64,000 nucleotides of DNA from Amanita rubescens (lineage: Eukaryota > Basidiomycota > Agaricomycetes > Agaricales > Amanitaceae): the NCBI GenBank assembly GCA_015039365.1, contig WION01000093.1:1-64000 (forward strand), written 5' to 3'. A program made the translations under genes and the position numbers. Positions 11,893 through 22,944 of the stretch are shown here, piece by piece. Every line of letters starts with the position of its first letter. The stretch's first letter is position 1. Under the pieces are notes generated by a model, which was not told the DNA's origin, ran no database searches, and saw nothing but the letters and a program-made list of their open reading frames with translations.

Positions 11893-13670
11893 ATACCTTG
11901 GGCATAATCCCAGCTGAAGTTGACTGCTGTTGGATGATGGTAACAGTGTGAGACGAGCCTAGAGAGCCTCGATGGAGCGCGCAGAGAGACAAAGAGAGAC
12001 AAAGAGAGACAAAGAGAGCCTAAGAGAGCCTAAGAGAGCCTAAGAGAGCTTGAGAGAGACTCAGGTCACATTTCGCACTGGGACTCAGCGTCTCTCCTCT
12101 CTTCACCTTCCTCTTATGTCATCCTCACGCAGAAACCACAGGAGTTAGACGTTGCGTCGCTCCCAGGGGCTAGACTTTCGGGTTACCCTTTCTCAATCGA
12201 ACATGCGCACCATCTTGCTGATTTACTGATTGGCCAGGCTTACCTTACTCTTTCAACGGTTCATTCATAGGTTAGATTCCATGCAACCTTTGTTGTGTCG
12301 CTTATGATCGGTTCCTCAGGTTGTCGAAGGAAGCCAGGTTGTGAATTGGTTTTAAAACGGGAATGTAACACCTGAACTGCAACCGAATGTCCATCCTCGT
12401 TCATCCACAGTGGATGGCGACGACGTGGATTGCTGCTAGCATAGCGGAAGAATCGTCGGGAGCATCGGCGACTGCCAAAAACGCGGTCGAGGTATGGAAC
12501 CTGAGCCTCCAGCGTCTCTTTCTTCAAAATTCTCCCAGGTCCTCCCTGAATGCGTTCAAGCCGAGATAGGTGTCTTGTCCGCAGCAGCGACTTCATGTGA
12601 GGGATTTGGTCTTTTCGTCCTGAATTGGATATCTCCCGGAGACCAGCCTTGAATCTGCTGTTTTCCTGTAGTGTCAAGAGTTACCGGCACATTCTGCCCA
12701 GCTGGCCCGGGCTGGGACGATCCATAGTGACTTGAATACGCCATTTACTAAATTTGCGTCTCGTAAGCTGACCGGTCGCTCTAATTCTTTATCACCGCGA
12801 TAGAAAGTTGCTCCATGAAATTCAGAAGCTTCAATATGTCCAGTTCTGATACCGCGTCGTTTGCTTTCTTGCTGACGTTGTGCGCGTTGGTGGCGGGTTC
12901 TCTCTTATTTGCCAGCGCATTCGAGTCCTCTACGATCGGCTTCGAGCGTCCTTCTTTATTTTCAACGCATCCTCCAACTTTTTATGCATGAAATGCGCAT
13001 CCCGTGCCGTTCCTTCTATCACCAGGACTGTAAGCGTTCCATTTCTCTCAATTTGCATATTGCAAGCTAACCGATTCCTTTAGTCCCCTATTTTCATGAT
13101 AGAAAGTTGCTCAATACATCCTTTGGAAATTTTCCTCCATACCGTCAGTCGCGATACACTCGCGTTCGCCCAATTTGGCAGATACATATCCAACTGCAGG
13201 CTCACCTTCCTCGCAGTTATCTCTCCTCTCGCAACGTACGCCTACGAACGTAATCGTCAGGTGTTGTTTGGCGGGTTTGATCGCACGTCACCCGTTCCAC
13301 GGAAGGAGAGAATCGGCATAGTTCTGGCAATTCTGGCAAGCTGACACACGTTTTGCGTTTGCAAGTCACTGAAAAATGTCATTGGACATCAGATTCCGCC
13401 TAAAAGCGTTCACTCGCGTACGTCTTGATTGCTATATTGAGCTCTACCCCCGTAAGTCACCATTTTGCCTCTTTCTTGTTCTGCACGCCACTGAATCGGT
13501 TTTGCCCCGTTTTTCCCTGATAGAAGGCTGTGAACGCCATCCATGTACATATCCTGCCTCGCTCAAATTCCGTCGTCCTCGCTGTAGCCAACGTTCTTTG
13601 CTTTGGCAGCTTTACAAGTTCAATCGCTCTGCGTACGCATCTCTTGTATTTCGTCTTTATTAATAAATCA
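11893..13670 (+). repeat. R1: copy of the composite R repeat
   Basis: It starts with CCTTGGGC, like R2 and R3, and continues into a GA-rich array (about 11985-12062), a conserved box around 12147-12190, and a segment resembling part of the DUF6698-like gene (about 12600-12735). It then has roughly 290-base units, each containing GATAGAAAGTTGCTC, and ends in CTTGTATTTCGTC followed by AATAAATC. Several units contain a GTAAG...TAG segment that looks like a small intron. Short frames recur in the other copies, but no long ORF exists. The 3' end with an AATAAA-like signal suggests a transcribed unit. Confidence 0.7.
11985..12062 (+). repeat. GA-rich tandem array, AAGAGAGMC(TA) units
   Basis: Units of about 9-11 bases, such as AAAGAGAGAC, then AAGAGAGCCT, are repeated head to tail. 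Equivalent arrays open R2 (15667-15770), R3 (17829-17915) and R4 (41047-41188). Confidence 0.8.
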
Positions 13671-13802
13671 TTTGGGCTGCGGTGTGAGCTCTCTTTTTTC
13701 TTCGAACGTTGCACTAAGTCTTGTCTTTTTGTATTCCTACTTATGTGTCAACAACCTCAATTTGTGACGACTCAAGCTAAGCTAATACGTAAAGAATTCT
13801 TG

Positions 13803-15505
13803 CTATGTACGTCTTTTCCGGAACAACGATTTGGAGTGAACCTTCAAGTAGTTTTTTACGACACCTATCCACTGCCGAATCTCTTCATTGACCTCCTTGT
13901 TTTTGCTCTTCTTCCGCAGCTCACCCCACAATTTCAGTTCCTCCTTCAGGTCCTTGAAGTAATCCTGGTAGTGTTCAAACATATTATCGTCTAACTCCTC
14001 TTCGTTCATAGTCTCTGACTCAATCTTGTACATCTTCCTTGCCACGTCAAGATCTTCAATACGGCAAAGCTTCAGCCCAGTATGGCAACTTTGGCTAAAG
14101 GTGAGTACTGCGTGGATCGTCCCTCCGGGCAGGATAAAACGTGTTTGTTCATCGTCCAACAGCAACAACTCCAACCCTTCTAATCGATCAATGGCGTCTT
14201 CGGTTGAAAAGGTAGTGAGCCCTGAAAAATGCTCTCGCACGTAGATATCAAGATTGCTCGGGGTGGGAGGCCAACAAAGCCAGAGTTTTCGTCCATTGAT
14301 ATGCTGGATGAGCTGGGACGATCCGCAGTAATCTGTATGGGGGCCTGTGATGGCTCCTATCGGGATAAGACAGCTTGCCCAGGCCCACGGTAAGAGCGAG
14401 TCATGGTCTGATTTCTTCTTTTCCGTTTTCCTCTCGCACACAAACTCCGTACAGTCCTCGACCAGGTTCGGTAATAGGTTAACTTTATCTAGGCCAGAGG
14501 ATGATGCAGGAATGGTGAGAGCGCCAATCTGGAGAACCTTTTCACCCGAACTGTCTCCAGACAAGGGAAACAATTTTAACAGCTTTTCGATCGGGGTGTG
14601 GTTTGCGGGACCATTGCGTAAAAAATTGACAATACTGGCATGGTCGCCATTTCTTCTCGCCTCAGATAAGTCCGTTATGACATGCGACATGTCTGGTTTG
14701 TCCGAGTCCTCCTTCGAGAGGTGTCCGGCACTCTGAGCTTGGATAATGATGATATGTTTTAATTCTGGCCCATGTGGCCATGAAGGGACCGATTCCGAGG
14801 ACCTGGATAGGACCGTCACTAACTTCGAAAGGATTTTCCGCCCTTGTTCATGCAGCGTTGGGTGCGCAGCGTCGGTGATATCCTTACTCTGCCACCGATG
14901 ATATTCTTCCATGATCCATGAGGGAGCTAAAATATATTTTCAGAGACTTGTTTCTTGGTAGAGAGGAGCGGATCATATTACTGCTGCGATCGAAGGTCAT
15001 CGAGTCTGTTCGAGCTCGTTTTTTCGGTTTTTGTGAGTCACCATCTATCGTTGCTAGGTAAGAATGCTTTCAAGTTCGGTTCTTGGCATTCTCGTACCGT
15101 GACTTGGCTCAACTGCATCATGATCTCCCCCTCCAGATGTTGAATCGAGTTGCTTAGACGTTCGGCGCTTGCTGTTGGCAGAGTAGTTTCTAGCGTTTCT
15201 CCATGTGAATGAAAAGTCGTCCAAGAAATACAATGAGATTTCCGGATGTCGGGTGTAGGGTTTGCCATTGTCATGCCTACGTTTGTCTGCATATCTCCAG
15301 CCGTCTTCAGTCTTATAATAAACCTGGTGTTTTTCGTAGTTTTTCGGCCGTTCTATTGTGCGTTGAAAGTTTAGGGTATCAATAACTTCCTGTGTATCTG
15401 AACTTTCGACCCCAATATCTCCAATTTCGCCCACGTCGGCCTGTGGAGAATGGGGACCAACGAAGATTTTGTACTCTATCCGTTTGGATTTGTTTTTGAA
15501 CGATT
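13803..15505 (-). CDS. JmjC-domain-like (cupin) protein
   Basis: The main exon (ATG at 14912, stop at 13803) encodes 369 residues with a JmjC/cupin core. GPHTDYCGSSQLIQH supplies H192-x-D194, and FILPGGTIHAVLTF supplies the distal H267, matching the Fe(II)-binding HxD...H triad. A charged, coiled-coil-like C-terminus follows (EELKLWGELRKKSKNKE). An acceptor at 14927 would extend the exon a few residues upstream (PSWIMEEYHR). Further upstream exon sequence at about 15107-15505 reads IEYKIFVGPHSP and SLYFLDDFSFTWRN; I could not fix the introns between. JmjC proteins are 2-oxoglutarate dioxygenases, often histone or protein demethylases or hydroxylases. The substrate is unknown, and the N-terminal extension is lineage-specific. 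It sits between two R repeats. Confidence 0.7.
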
Positions 15506-15585
15506 TTCTAAAGATTGATGGGTATTGTTCTTACAAGGTGGTATTTTGTCAGTTTAATTATTGAGGACTAGATTTCTCAGTGATA

Positions 15586-17600
15586 CCTTGGGCCATTCTT
15601 AAAATAGAATTTCAATGGGTATCAAGCCTTGGGATATCGGTAATGAGAGCGCGTGATCACGCCGAGTCAGAAATTAGAGAGAGGGACAAAGAGAGCCAAA
15701 GAGAGCCAAAGAGAGCCTAAGAGAGCCTAAGAGAGTTTGAGAGAGTTTGAGAGAGATTGAGAGAGATTCGCCCCTTTCAATTGGCAGGACTCGGCGTTGC
15801 CTCGACAGCTTCTCTCCTCTCTTCACCTTCCTCTTATGTCATCCTCACGCAGAAACCACACGTTGCGTTGCTCGGGATAGACTTTCGGGTCGCCCTTTCC
15901 CAATCGAACATGCGTACCATCTTGCTGGTTTACTGATTGGCCAGGCTACCTTACTCTTTCAACGGTTCATCCATAGGTTAGATTCCATGCCACCTGATGT
16001 CCATGCTCTTTTACTGGTTCATCCACAGGTTAGATTTCGCTATTATGAACAGTTCCTGACGTCATTGAAGTTCTTGCAGTTGTGGATGACGACGATGTGG
16101 ATCATTGCTTCTGGCACAACGGGGGAATCGTCGGGAGCATCGGCGATTGCCAAAAACGCTATCGGGGTATGGAACCTGACTGTGTCTCGTTCGCAGCACC
16201 GGCCCCTGAAATCTTCATGTGAAGGATTTGGTCTTTTCCGGCAGCATTCACCTTCCAACAATTTAATAGAGTCCTCCCCTCGCGGTCGTCCTGAATTGGA
16301 TGTCTCCCAAACAGCAGCCTTGAATCGGCTGCTTTCCCGTAGTGTCAAGACAACTCCGAGAACGCTCAGGCTGGAACGGTCCATAGCGACAGTACGTCAT
16401 TTTACGTCTCGCAAGCTGACCTGTTGCTCTAATCCTTTATCACTGCGATAGAAAGTTGCTCAATGGAATCCAGAAGCTTTGCCTTCAATACGTCCGGTCC
16501 TAATACTGCGTCGTTCGCTTTCTTGCTGATGTTGTGCCCCTTGGTGGCGGGTTCTCTCTTATTCGGTACATACGGCTCCTCTGCCATCAGCCTCTAGCAT
16601 CTTTGCGCATCCTCCAACTTTTTATGCATGAAACACGCATCCTGTGCTGTTCCTTCTATCACCAGGCCCGTAAGTGCTCCATTCTCTCAATTTGCGTCTC
16701 GCACGCTAACCGATTCCTTTAATTATGTATCTCCACGATAGAAAGTTGCTCAATGGAATTCGGAAGCATTCCTCTCAGTAAGTCCAGCCCTAATACCCCG
16801 TCGTTCGCTTTCTCGCTGACGTTGTTGCCATGCTGGCGGCACATTCTCCCTTATTCGGCGCATGCGACCCCTCTATCGTTGGCTTCTCACTTTTTTCTTC
16901 ACTCCAATGCATCCTTCAACTTTCTATGCACGAAACACGCATCCAGTGCCATTCCTTCTATCACCGGGCCCGTAAGTGCTCCATTTCTCTCAATTCGTGC
17001 CTCGTATGCTAACCGATACATTTAATTACGTATTTCCGCGATAGAAAGTTCCCCAACGCGTCCCTCTGTCATTTTTCTCTATATGGCCGGTCACAATATC
17101 GTCTTGTTCTCCCCCCATCCCATGTTCTTCGCGTTGGCCAGCGCGTTCGCCCAATTTGGTAGGCACGTCACGCGTGACGGCACCTGTACTCTCTCGCAAT
17201 GAGCACATATTAGCGTTGATCTTGCTTTAGCTTGTGCGTTGAGGACTTTGCTATAACGCAGTCGTCAGGCCTCGTCAAGCGGGTTTGATTGCGCGTCACC
17301 CGTTCTACGGAGGGAGTAGTTCTGGCATTTCTGGTAAGGTGACGCACATTTGCCGTTCTCAAGTCGCTGAACCATGACCTCGAACCAACCTTTTGATCGC
17401 CATCCCCGTATGTCTTGTTTCCCGCCCTGCACACCAATCAATCGTTTTGACCTGTGTTTCCGCGATAGAAAGTCGAGCATACCATCCATTTACATGTCGG
17501 TCTCACCCTGCCACGCTCAAACTCTGCCACTCGCAGTAGCCAACACTTCGCGTTCCTTGTATCTGTCGTCTTTGTTAATAAATCGTATTCTGGCGCGAGT
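15586..17600 (+). repeat. R2: copy of the composite R repeat
   Basis: It begins TACCTTGGGCCATTCT, has a GA array at 15667-15770, and carries the DUF6698-related segment at about 16265-16390 (LNRLLSRSVKTTPRT in one frame). Units starting GATAGAAAGTTGCTC follow at 16448 and 16737, with a variant at 17040 (spacing about 289 and 303 bases) and a diverged one at 17465. Each unit holds a stretch from a CCCGTAAGTGCTCC-type donor to a CACGATAG-type acceptor. The end is CTTGTATCTGTCGTC plus AATAAATC. R3 follows 170 bases later in the same orientation. Confidence 0.75.
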
Positions 17601-17769
17601 GATAAGATAAGCAATCATGACGCAAAGCAAAGTAATAGATACAAGCAAGATGATACGCATTAGATACGATGGTATTGAAAACGGCCTGATCACTCTAGGC
17701 TTGTCAAAAACTTCCCGAGTGGGTACTCAACATGTATCGCAACGTCGTTCATGCTATCCTGGCTGCTGC

Positions 17770-19865
17770 CTACCTTGGGCCATTCTCAAAATAGAATTTC
17801 AATGGGTGAGCGCGTGATCACGGGTCAGGAGAGAGACAAAGAGAGCCAAAGAGAGCCTAAGAGAGCCAACGAGAGCCTAAGAGAGCCTAAGAGAGCTTGA
17901 GAGAGACTCAGGTCACATTTCGCACTGGGACTCAGCGTCTCACCTTCCTCTTATGTCATCCTCACGCGGAAACCACAGGAGTTAGACGTTGCGTCGCTCC
18001 CAAGGGATAGACTTTCGGGTCGCCCCTTCTCAATCGAACATGCGTACCATCTTGCTGGTGGCCAGGCTACCTTACAATGCTCTTTCAACGGTTCATCCAT
18101 AGGTTAGATTTCATACGCTCTTTATTATATCGCTTAGTATGAACGGTTCCTCAGGCTGTTGAACGAAGCCAAGTCGTGGATTGGGAATGTGACACCTGAA
18201 CTGGACTGGCACAACGGGGGAATCGTCGGGAGCATCGGCGATTACCAAAAACGCTATCGAGGTATGAAACCTGAGCCTCCAGCGCTTCTTTCTTCAGCAC
18301 CCTCACAGGTCCTCCCTGAATGCATCCAAGCCGAGCTAGGTGTGTCTCGTCCACAGCAGCGAACCCTCAAGTCTCCATGTGAAGGGTATGGGCTTTTCCG
18401 GAAGCATTACGATTTTGACTTTGACTACATGAACGTGATACTTGGCAACATTCACCTTCCAACGGTTTAATAGAGTCCTCCCCTAACGCCCACCCGGTGG
18501 AAGAGCGGTGTTGGAATTTGGGTCATCCTGAATTGGATGTCTTCAGGCACTACCTCGAATCGGCTGCTGTTGCAGCTCACCCCGTTACCAGCACTCTCTG
18601 CCCAGCTGGTTCAGGCTGGAACGGTCCATAGTGATTTGAGTACGTCATTTTGCTAAATTTGCGTCTCGCAAGCTGACCGGTCACTCTAATTCTGTATCAC
18701 TGCAATAGAAAGTTGTTCAATGTAATTCAGAAGCATTACCTTCAATACGTCCGGTCCTAATACCACGTCGTTCGCTTTCTTGCCAACGTTGTGCACGTTG
18801 GCGGCGCGTTCTCTCTTATTCGGCGCATACGACCCCTCTACATGCATTTCAAATTTATATGCACAAAACACGGATCCTGTGCTGTTCCTTCTATCACCAG
18901 GCCCGTAAGTGCTCCATTCCCTCAATTTGCGTATCGCACGCTAACCAATTCCTTCAATCATGTATCTCCACGATAGAAAGTTGCTCAATGGAATTCGGAA
19001 GCATTCCTCTCAATAAGTCCAGTTCTAATACCACGCCATTCGCTTTCCCGCTGACGTTGTTGCCATGCTGGCAGTACATTCTCTCTTATTCGGCGCATGC
19101 GACCCCTCTATCGTTGGCTTCTCGCTTTTTTCTTCATTCCAATGCATCCTTCAACTTTCTATGCACGAAACACGCATCTAGTGCCGTTCCTTCTATCACT
19201 GGGCCCGTAAGTGCTCCATTTATCTCAATTCATGTCTCGCACGCTAACCGATCGATTTAATTCAGTATTTCCGCGATAGAAAGTTCCCCAACGCGTCCCT
19301 CTGTCGTTTTTCTCTATACGGTCGGTCACAATATCGTCTTGTTCTCCCCCCATCCCACGTTCTTCACGTTGGCCAGCACGCTCGCCCAATTTGGCAGTCA
19401 CATCACGCGTGACGGCACCCACTAGCGTTGATCTTGCTTTAGCTCGTGCGTTGAGGACTTTGCTATAACGCAGTCGACAGGCGTCGTCAAGCGGGTTTGA
19501 TTTGCGCGTCACCTGTTCTGCGGAGGGAGTAGTTCTGGCATTTCTGGTAAGGTGACGCACATTTTCCGTTTTCAAGTCACTTAACCATGACCTCAAACCA
19601 AGCGGCCCACAGACCTACGTTTTGATCGCCATATCAAGCTCTACCCCCGTATGTCTTATTTCCCGCCCTGCACACCAATCAATCGTTTTGACCTGTGTTT
19701 CCGCGATAGAAAGTCGTGCATACCATCCATTTACATAACGGTCTCACCCTGCCCCGCTCAAACTCTGCCACTCTCGCAGTAGCCAACGTACTTCGCGTTG
19801 GCAGTTTTGAAATATTAATACCCTTGTATCTCTCGTCTTTGTCAATAAATCGTATTCCATCCAAT
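17770..19865 (+). repeat. R3: copy of the composite R repeat
   Basis: Same order as R2: TACCTTGGGCCATTCT start, GA array at 17829-17915, conserved box at 17970-18010, DUF6698-related segment at 18525-18630, then GATAGAAAGTTG-type units near 18710, 18972 and 19275, and an AATAAATC end near 19850. It carries the frame MEFGSIPLNKSSSNTTPF, also present in R2 and in the inverted fragment at 10690. Confidence 0.75.
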
Positions 19866-20030
19866 ACTAAATACAGCGCGTGGTTCCCTCGTCCCGGTCT
19901 TCATGGCATCGGCTCCGATCCCAGACCTAACGTTCAGCCACGATTTCCTCTCCTACTGTTCAATCTTCAGCTGCTCAACTGACGATCGTCTGGCCCGCCA
20001 GGCCCGAGCAGTGCCGCATCATACTCTCAT

Positions 20031-20130
20031 TGTTACACCCTATGGTGCTCAAGATCATTCGCACAGAAGTTGTCAAGAGTCGGACTTTACGTCGCTCCCA
20101 TGGGCTAGGCTCTCGCGTCATCCTTTCTCA
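20031..20130 (+). repeat. Isolated copy of the R-family conserved box
   Basis: The core ACTTTACGTCGCTCCCATGG followed by GCTAGGCTCTCGCGTCA matches the box in R1, R3 and R4 (TGCGTCGCTCCCAAGGGCTA) but here stands outside a full R unit, just beyond the 3' end of the zinc-motif gene. A similar isolated copy stands beyond the sister gene (35398-35475). Confidence 0.55.
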
Positions 20131-20411
20131 ACCGAAGACGTGCATCGCCAAGTAGCCGCACAGATTCCCCCTGCTTCGAAAAGTCAGGTTCAGTGCTTAG
20201 TGCCACACCCTCTATTTTGTTTTTAGTCAGCATTTACTCCGGCGCCGTTACCCTCTGGACTTTGGATGCTTTTACACGCATAAATCAGATAAACGCCCTT
20301 AATCTATTGACGTATGTGGTCTAGAAATAATTGAAGTGGTAACATCTTAACTATGAGCAGGTATTCATTAAACCGCTACTTGAACCAGATGCCGACGGTA
20401 CCTGCGCTTTG

Positions 20412-21396
20412 TCACTCCTTGTCAGATAGCTCTGACCCAGAATCGTCAACCGTATCCGGCCTACAGTGATGCTTGTAGAACAACAGATGCGTGGTGATGA
20501 GCCCACACGCGTCACACTTGATAAACAAGCCCAAGAATTGCTCTTCAGTCAAACCGGGCTTCTCTATACATTCAAGCTTTGTTAGTTTCCGCCAGTCAGT
20601 TCGACGACTCAAATCCACGCCTTCAAACCCAGGGGCAGGAAGGGGTGAGTCCATTAAATCTGCTTAAGTACATGCATTATGTCCAAATTCTTAAGATCAT
20701 CTTTTACATACCAGCTTGGGCATAAGTTCTCTTCAACTGCGTTTTGGTTACAGACCTCGTCTCCTTGTCGGTATTGACTTGCGAAGGGTATGGCATGCCG
20801 ACACCTTGTAATCCAGGCTCGTGGTGAGTGCCAGATTGATGTAGAATTGAGAAAGTTAGAAACTAACCTCGCAGCGGATAGCTCTTCCCTTTGATTTTTC
20901 CCCCTAGGTATACTCTTTCTAGTGGTACTGAATGAGGGGCATCAGTACCCGCTTCGTCAATGAGTCAGGCAAATGGTGGCCAACCTGAATAACCGCACCG
21001 GCCCTGGGCACATTCGGCGACGTACTCCCCTTTGTACCGACCATCTATAGATAAGCATATTGCAGCTTCCTTATATGCCGTATTTTTCCTGCGCGGTTCC
21101 AACAAGGGACATAAACAACCTGGCCCAAGGTACTCATGGGTTTCGCGATACTGGCGCAATTCGTTTGGTGGTACACGCCCACCATCAGGCTTGAGCGGCC
21201 TATGGAAACATCGCTAGTTCAGCTAATCATTGTATATTGTAGAGACCATGGTTACTTACCAATAGTGCACGACTAGCTTCAGTTTAGCCGGGTCATAAGA
21301 CATGACGCAGTGAGTCGACTTGTCGACGTCATATAATAACTTTTGATGGTAGGTTGGGAAGGTCAAAAATGGTAGTGGTTTGGGTTTTCTAGGCAT
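20412..21396 (-). CDS. Zinc-motif protein of unknown function, copy 1 (five exons, 250 aa)
   Basis: The exons are 21396-21260, 21199-20985, 20927-20868, 20804-20712 and 20659-20412. Introns are about 50-65 bases with GT...AG ends and consistent phase, giving 250 residues. The start is MPRKPKPLPF. The second exon has CLCPLLEP and VAECAQGRCGY, and the last exon has KCDACGLITTHLLFYKHHC, a C-x2-C...H...H-x-C pattern that probably binds zinc. The sister gene at 35728-36680 keeps every exon, splice phase and cysteine, which argues that both are functional. The family is unnamed to me. A Copia element is inserted 262 bases upstream of the start codon, which may affect the promoter. Confidence 0.75.
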
Positions 21397-21662
21397 GATG
21401 AGATGGAATAAGGATCAAGTGTTCAACTGCAGCGCAGGGATGATGTCACTGATGGTTAGAGTCAGAATGAGTCACTTGAGTGGCGTTCCTGAACGTCTGA
21501 CTCACACAGGGCCAGTGGCGACCCTGTCACCGTTGAGCAGAAAGCAGTTTAGAGCTAAATGCGCCGAGACTCGGCGGCAGCCTCGGTCGTTCAAGTGCGT
21601 GGGGCCAGCAGGGTGGATACGCATCTTCGAACTGTGAGGATGTAGTCATTCAACTTGAAAAC

Positions 21663-22047
21663 TGTTAAATATAGAATTATATTTATAGAATGATTGACTA
21701 CTGATTGACTACAATCAATGTTACTCATATCGCTCGCGTCATCCTTTATGTATGACATAGAGATGACATCATAATGACATCATGATAGACTCATGATCAC
21801 ATCTTATGGTGTGCTTAGCACGCCATATCTTCTCATCTATACTATACGCTTACACATATGTAGATACATATTTGTTCTCTCTTAGTATATAAACCTGTCC
21901 TGTATCGTAGAATAGGACAATCCATTCTCTTCCTCTTACTATCACTACTACGCCGAAGGGTAGTGCTAAGATCATATCGCAATAGGTAAGCTATTGCACC
22001 TGCTCATGCTGTGGACACGCTCTCGCGTAGACCTGTCTTCTTCGTCA
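21663..22047 (+). repeat. Copia-1 5' LTR (385 bp)
   Basis: It differs from the 3' LTR mainly by lacking a 22-base stretch within the TGACATCA-rich part of U3. A TATA box (TATATAAA) is at 21886-21893. Confidence 0.95.
21886..21893 (+). promoter_or_regulatory. LTR TATA box
   Basis: TATATAAA lies about 155 bases before the LTR end, with several TGACATCA-like motifs upstream (21770-21800). The position fits a U3 promoter, with R beginning some 30 bases downstream. Confidence 0.6.
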
Positions 22048-22059
22048 GGTTATGGGCCC
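22048..22059 (+). other. Primer-binding site complementary to the initiator tRNA-Met anticodon arm
   Basis: GGTTATGGGCCC follows the LTR directly. It is complementary to GGGCCCATAACC, the anticodon-arm sequence of eukaryotic initiator tRNA-Met. This is the half-tRNA priming type known for Drosophila copia and yeast Ty5, not 3'-end tRNA priming. Confidence 0.75.
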
Positions 22060-22944
22060 CGCCGTCGATATTGCCAGGACCCACATCGCCGCTCGCTTGC
22101 TCGTCATCCGACATGATGTCCCACTGGTATAGTATCGCAGCGAGCCTGATATGGTCTTATTATCTTGATATTACTAATCCTTGATATGGCATATGTGCTA
22201 ATGACATGCGCCCGGACCCTAGGGCTTTAGGGGGATCTCCTAGACACCCAGGGATAAGGGTATTACCTATGTTTCTCGACGCTGGCATGGCAACGTCGGC
22301 CCCCACAGAGTTATACTTGCCCTCTGTGATGTGACTGGGGTATTCATGCACGATATAACATCATAAGCCCCTAGAGGCTTTATAATACAATATGGCTCGT
22401 ATATAGAAACTTCTAGTATAAAGGACGTGCTGACACCTCATTGTGGGTGGTACACGCAGTCTATTAAGGATGCGCCCTTAGGGACTCCTTTAGTCGGAAT
22501 GATCGATAGGATCATTCTAAGTTTGGGCTCTATGGTGATCCCATAATCCCATTTAGAAGTTTCATATTGATTACTGGTTGTGCTTACATAACGGTCTGGG
22601 GGGCTTATGGACCAGACATTATTTCTATTTACAATTGCAACGGGTAAAACCGTGGTTCGCCCAAGAGTGCTTGAGCCAGCGATTGATTTTGCATGTCATT
22701 TACAGCATTCAGGGATGATCCGAGCTTTCAAGACCGAGTGGACCTGTGGACCTGAGCTTTATCTAAGCTTGGCTTGTAACTAAGTTACTCAGGGTCGGTT
22801 GGTTTAACCGAATATGGATTGTACTCGTAACCGAGGAACTCTATATAGTCTGACATTCTAGTCTATGGCACCCTGGTAACTTAATAAAGACGAATTAGAC
22901 TTTTAGCTTTAATTAAGCTTTAAGCTCATTATATTCTCTTTTAG
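22060..22944 (+). other. Copia-1 untranslated leader
   Basis: About 0.9 kb with no long frame. It ends in a pyrimidine-rich TTCTCTTTTAG just before the upstream ORF, which looks like a 3' splice site. A spliced subgenomic RNA with an upstream ATG is possible; GTAAGC in the LTR (around 21987) is one candidate donor. Confidence 0.4.

Noticed and set aside
12000..12060. GA-rich arrays considered as CRISPR or telomere-like repeats
   Set aside because: Units are about 10 bases with no spacers and sit at the start of interspersed repeats in a eukaryote; simple tandem repeats.
16830..17012. Second overlapping frame in the R units (MLAAHSPLFG...)
   Set aside because: It is the +2 frame of the same unit; comparison with the unit at 42110 suggests a frameshift joined the two, so it is not a separate gene.
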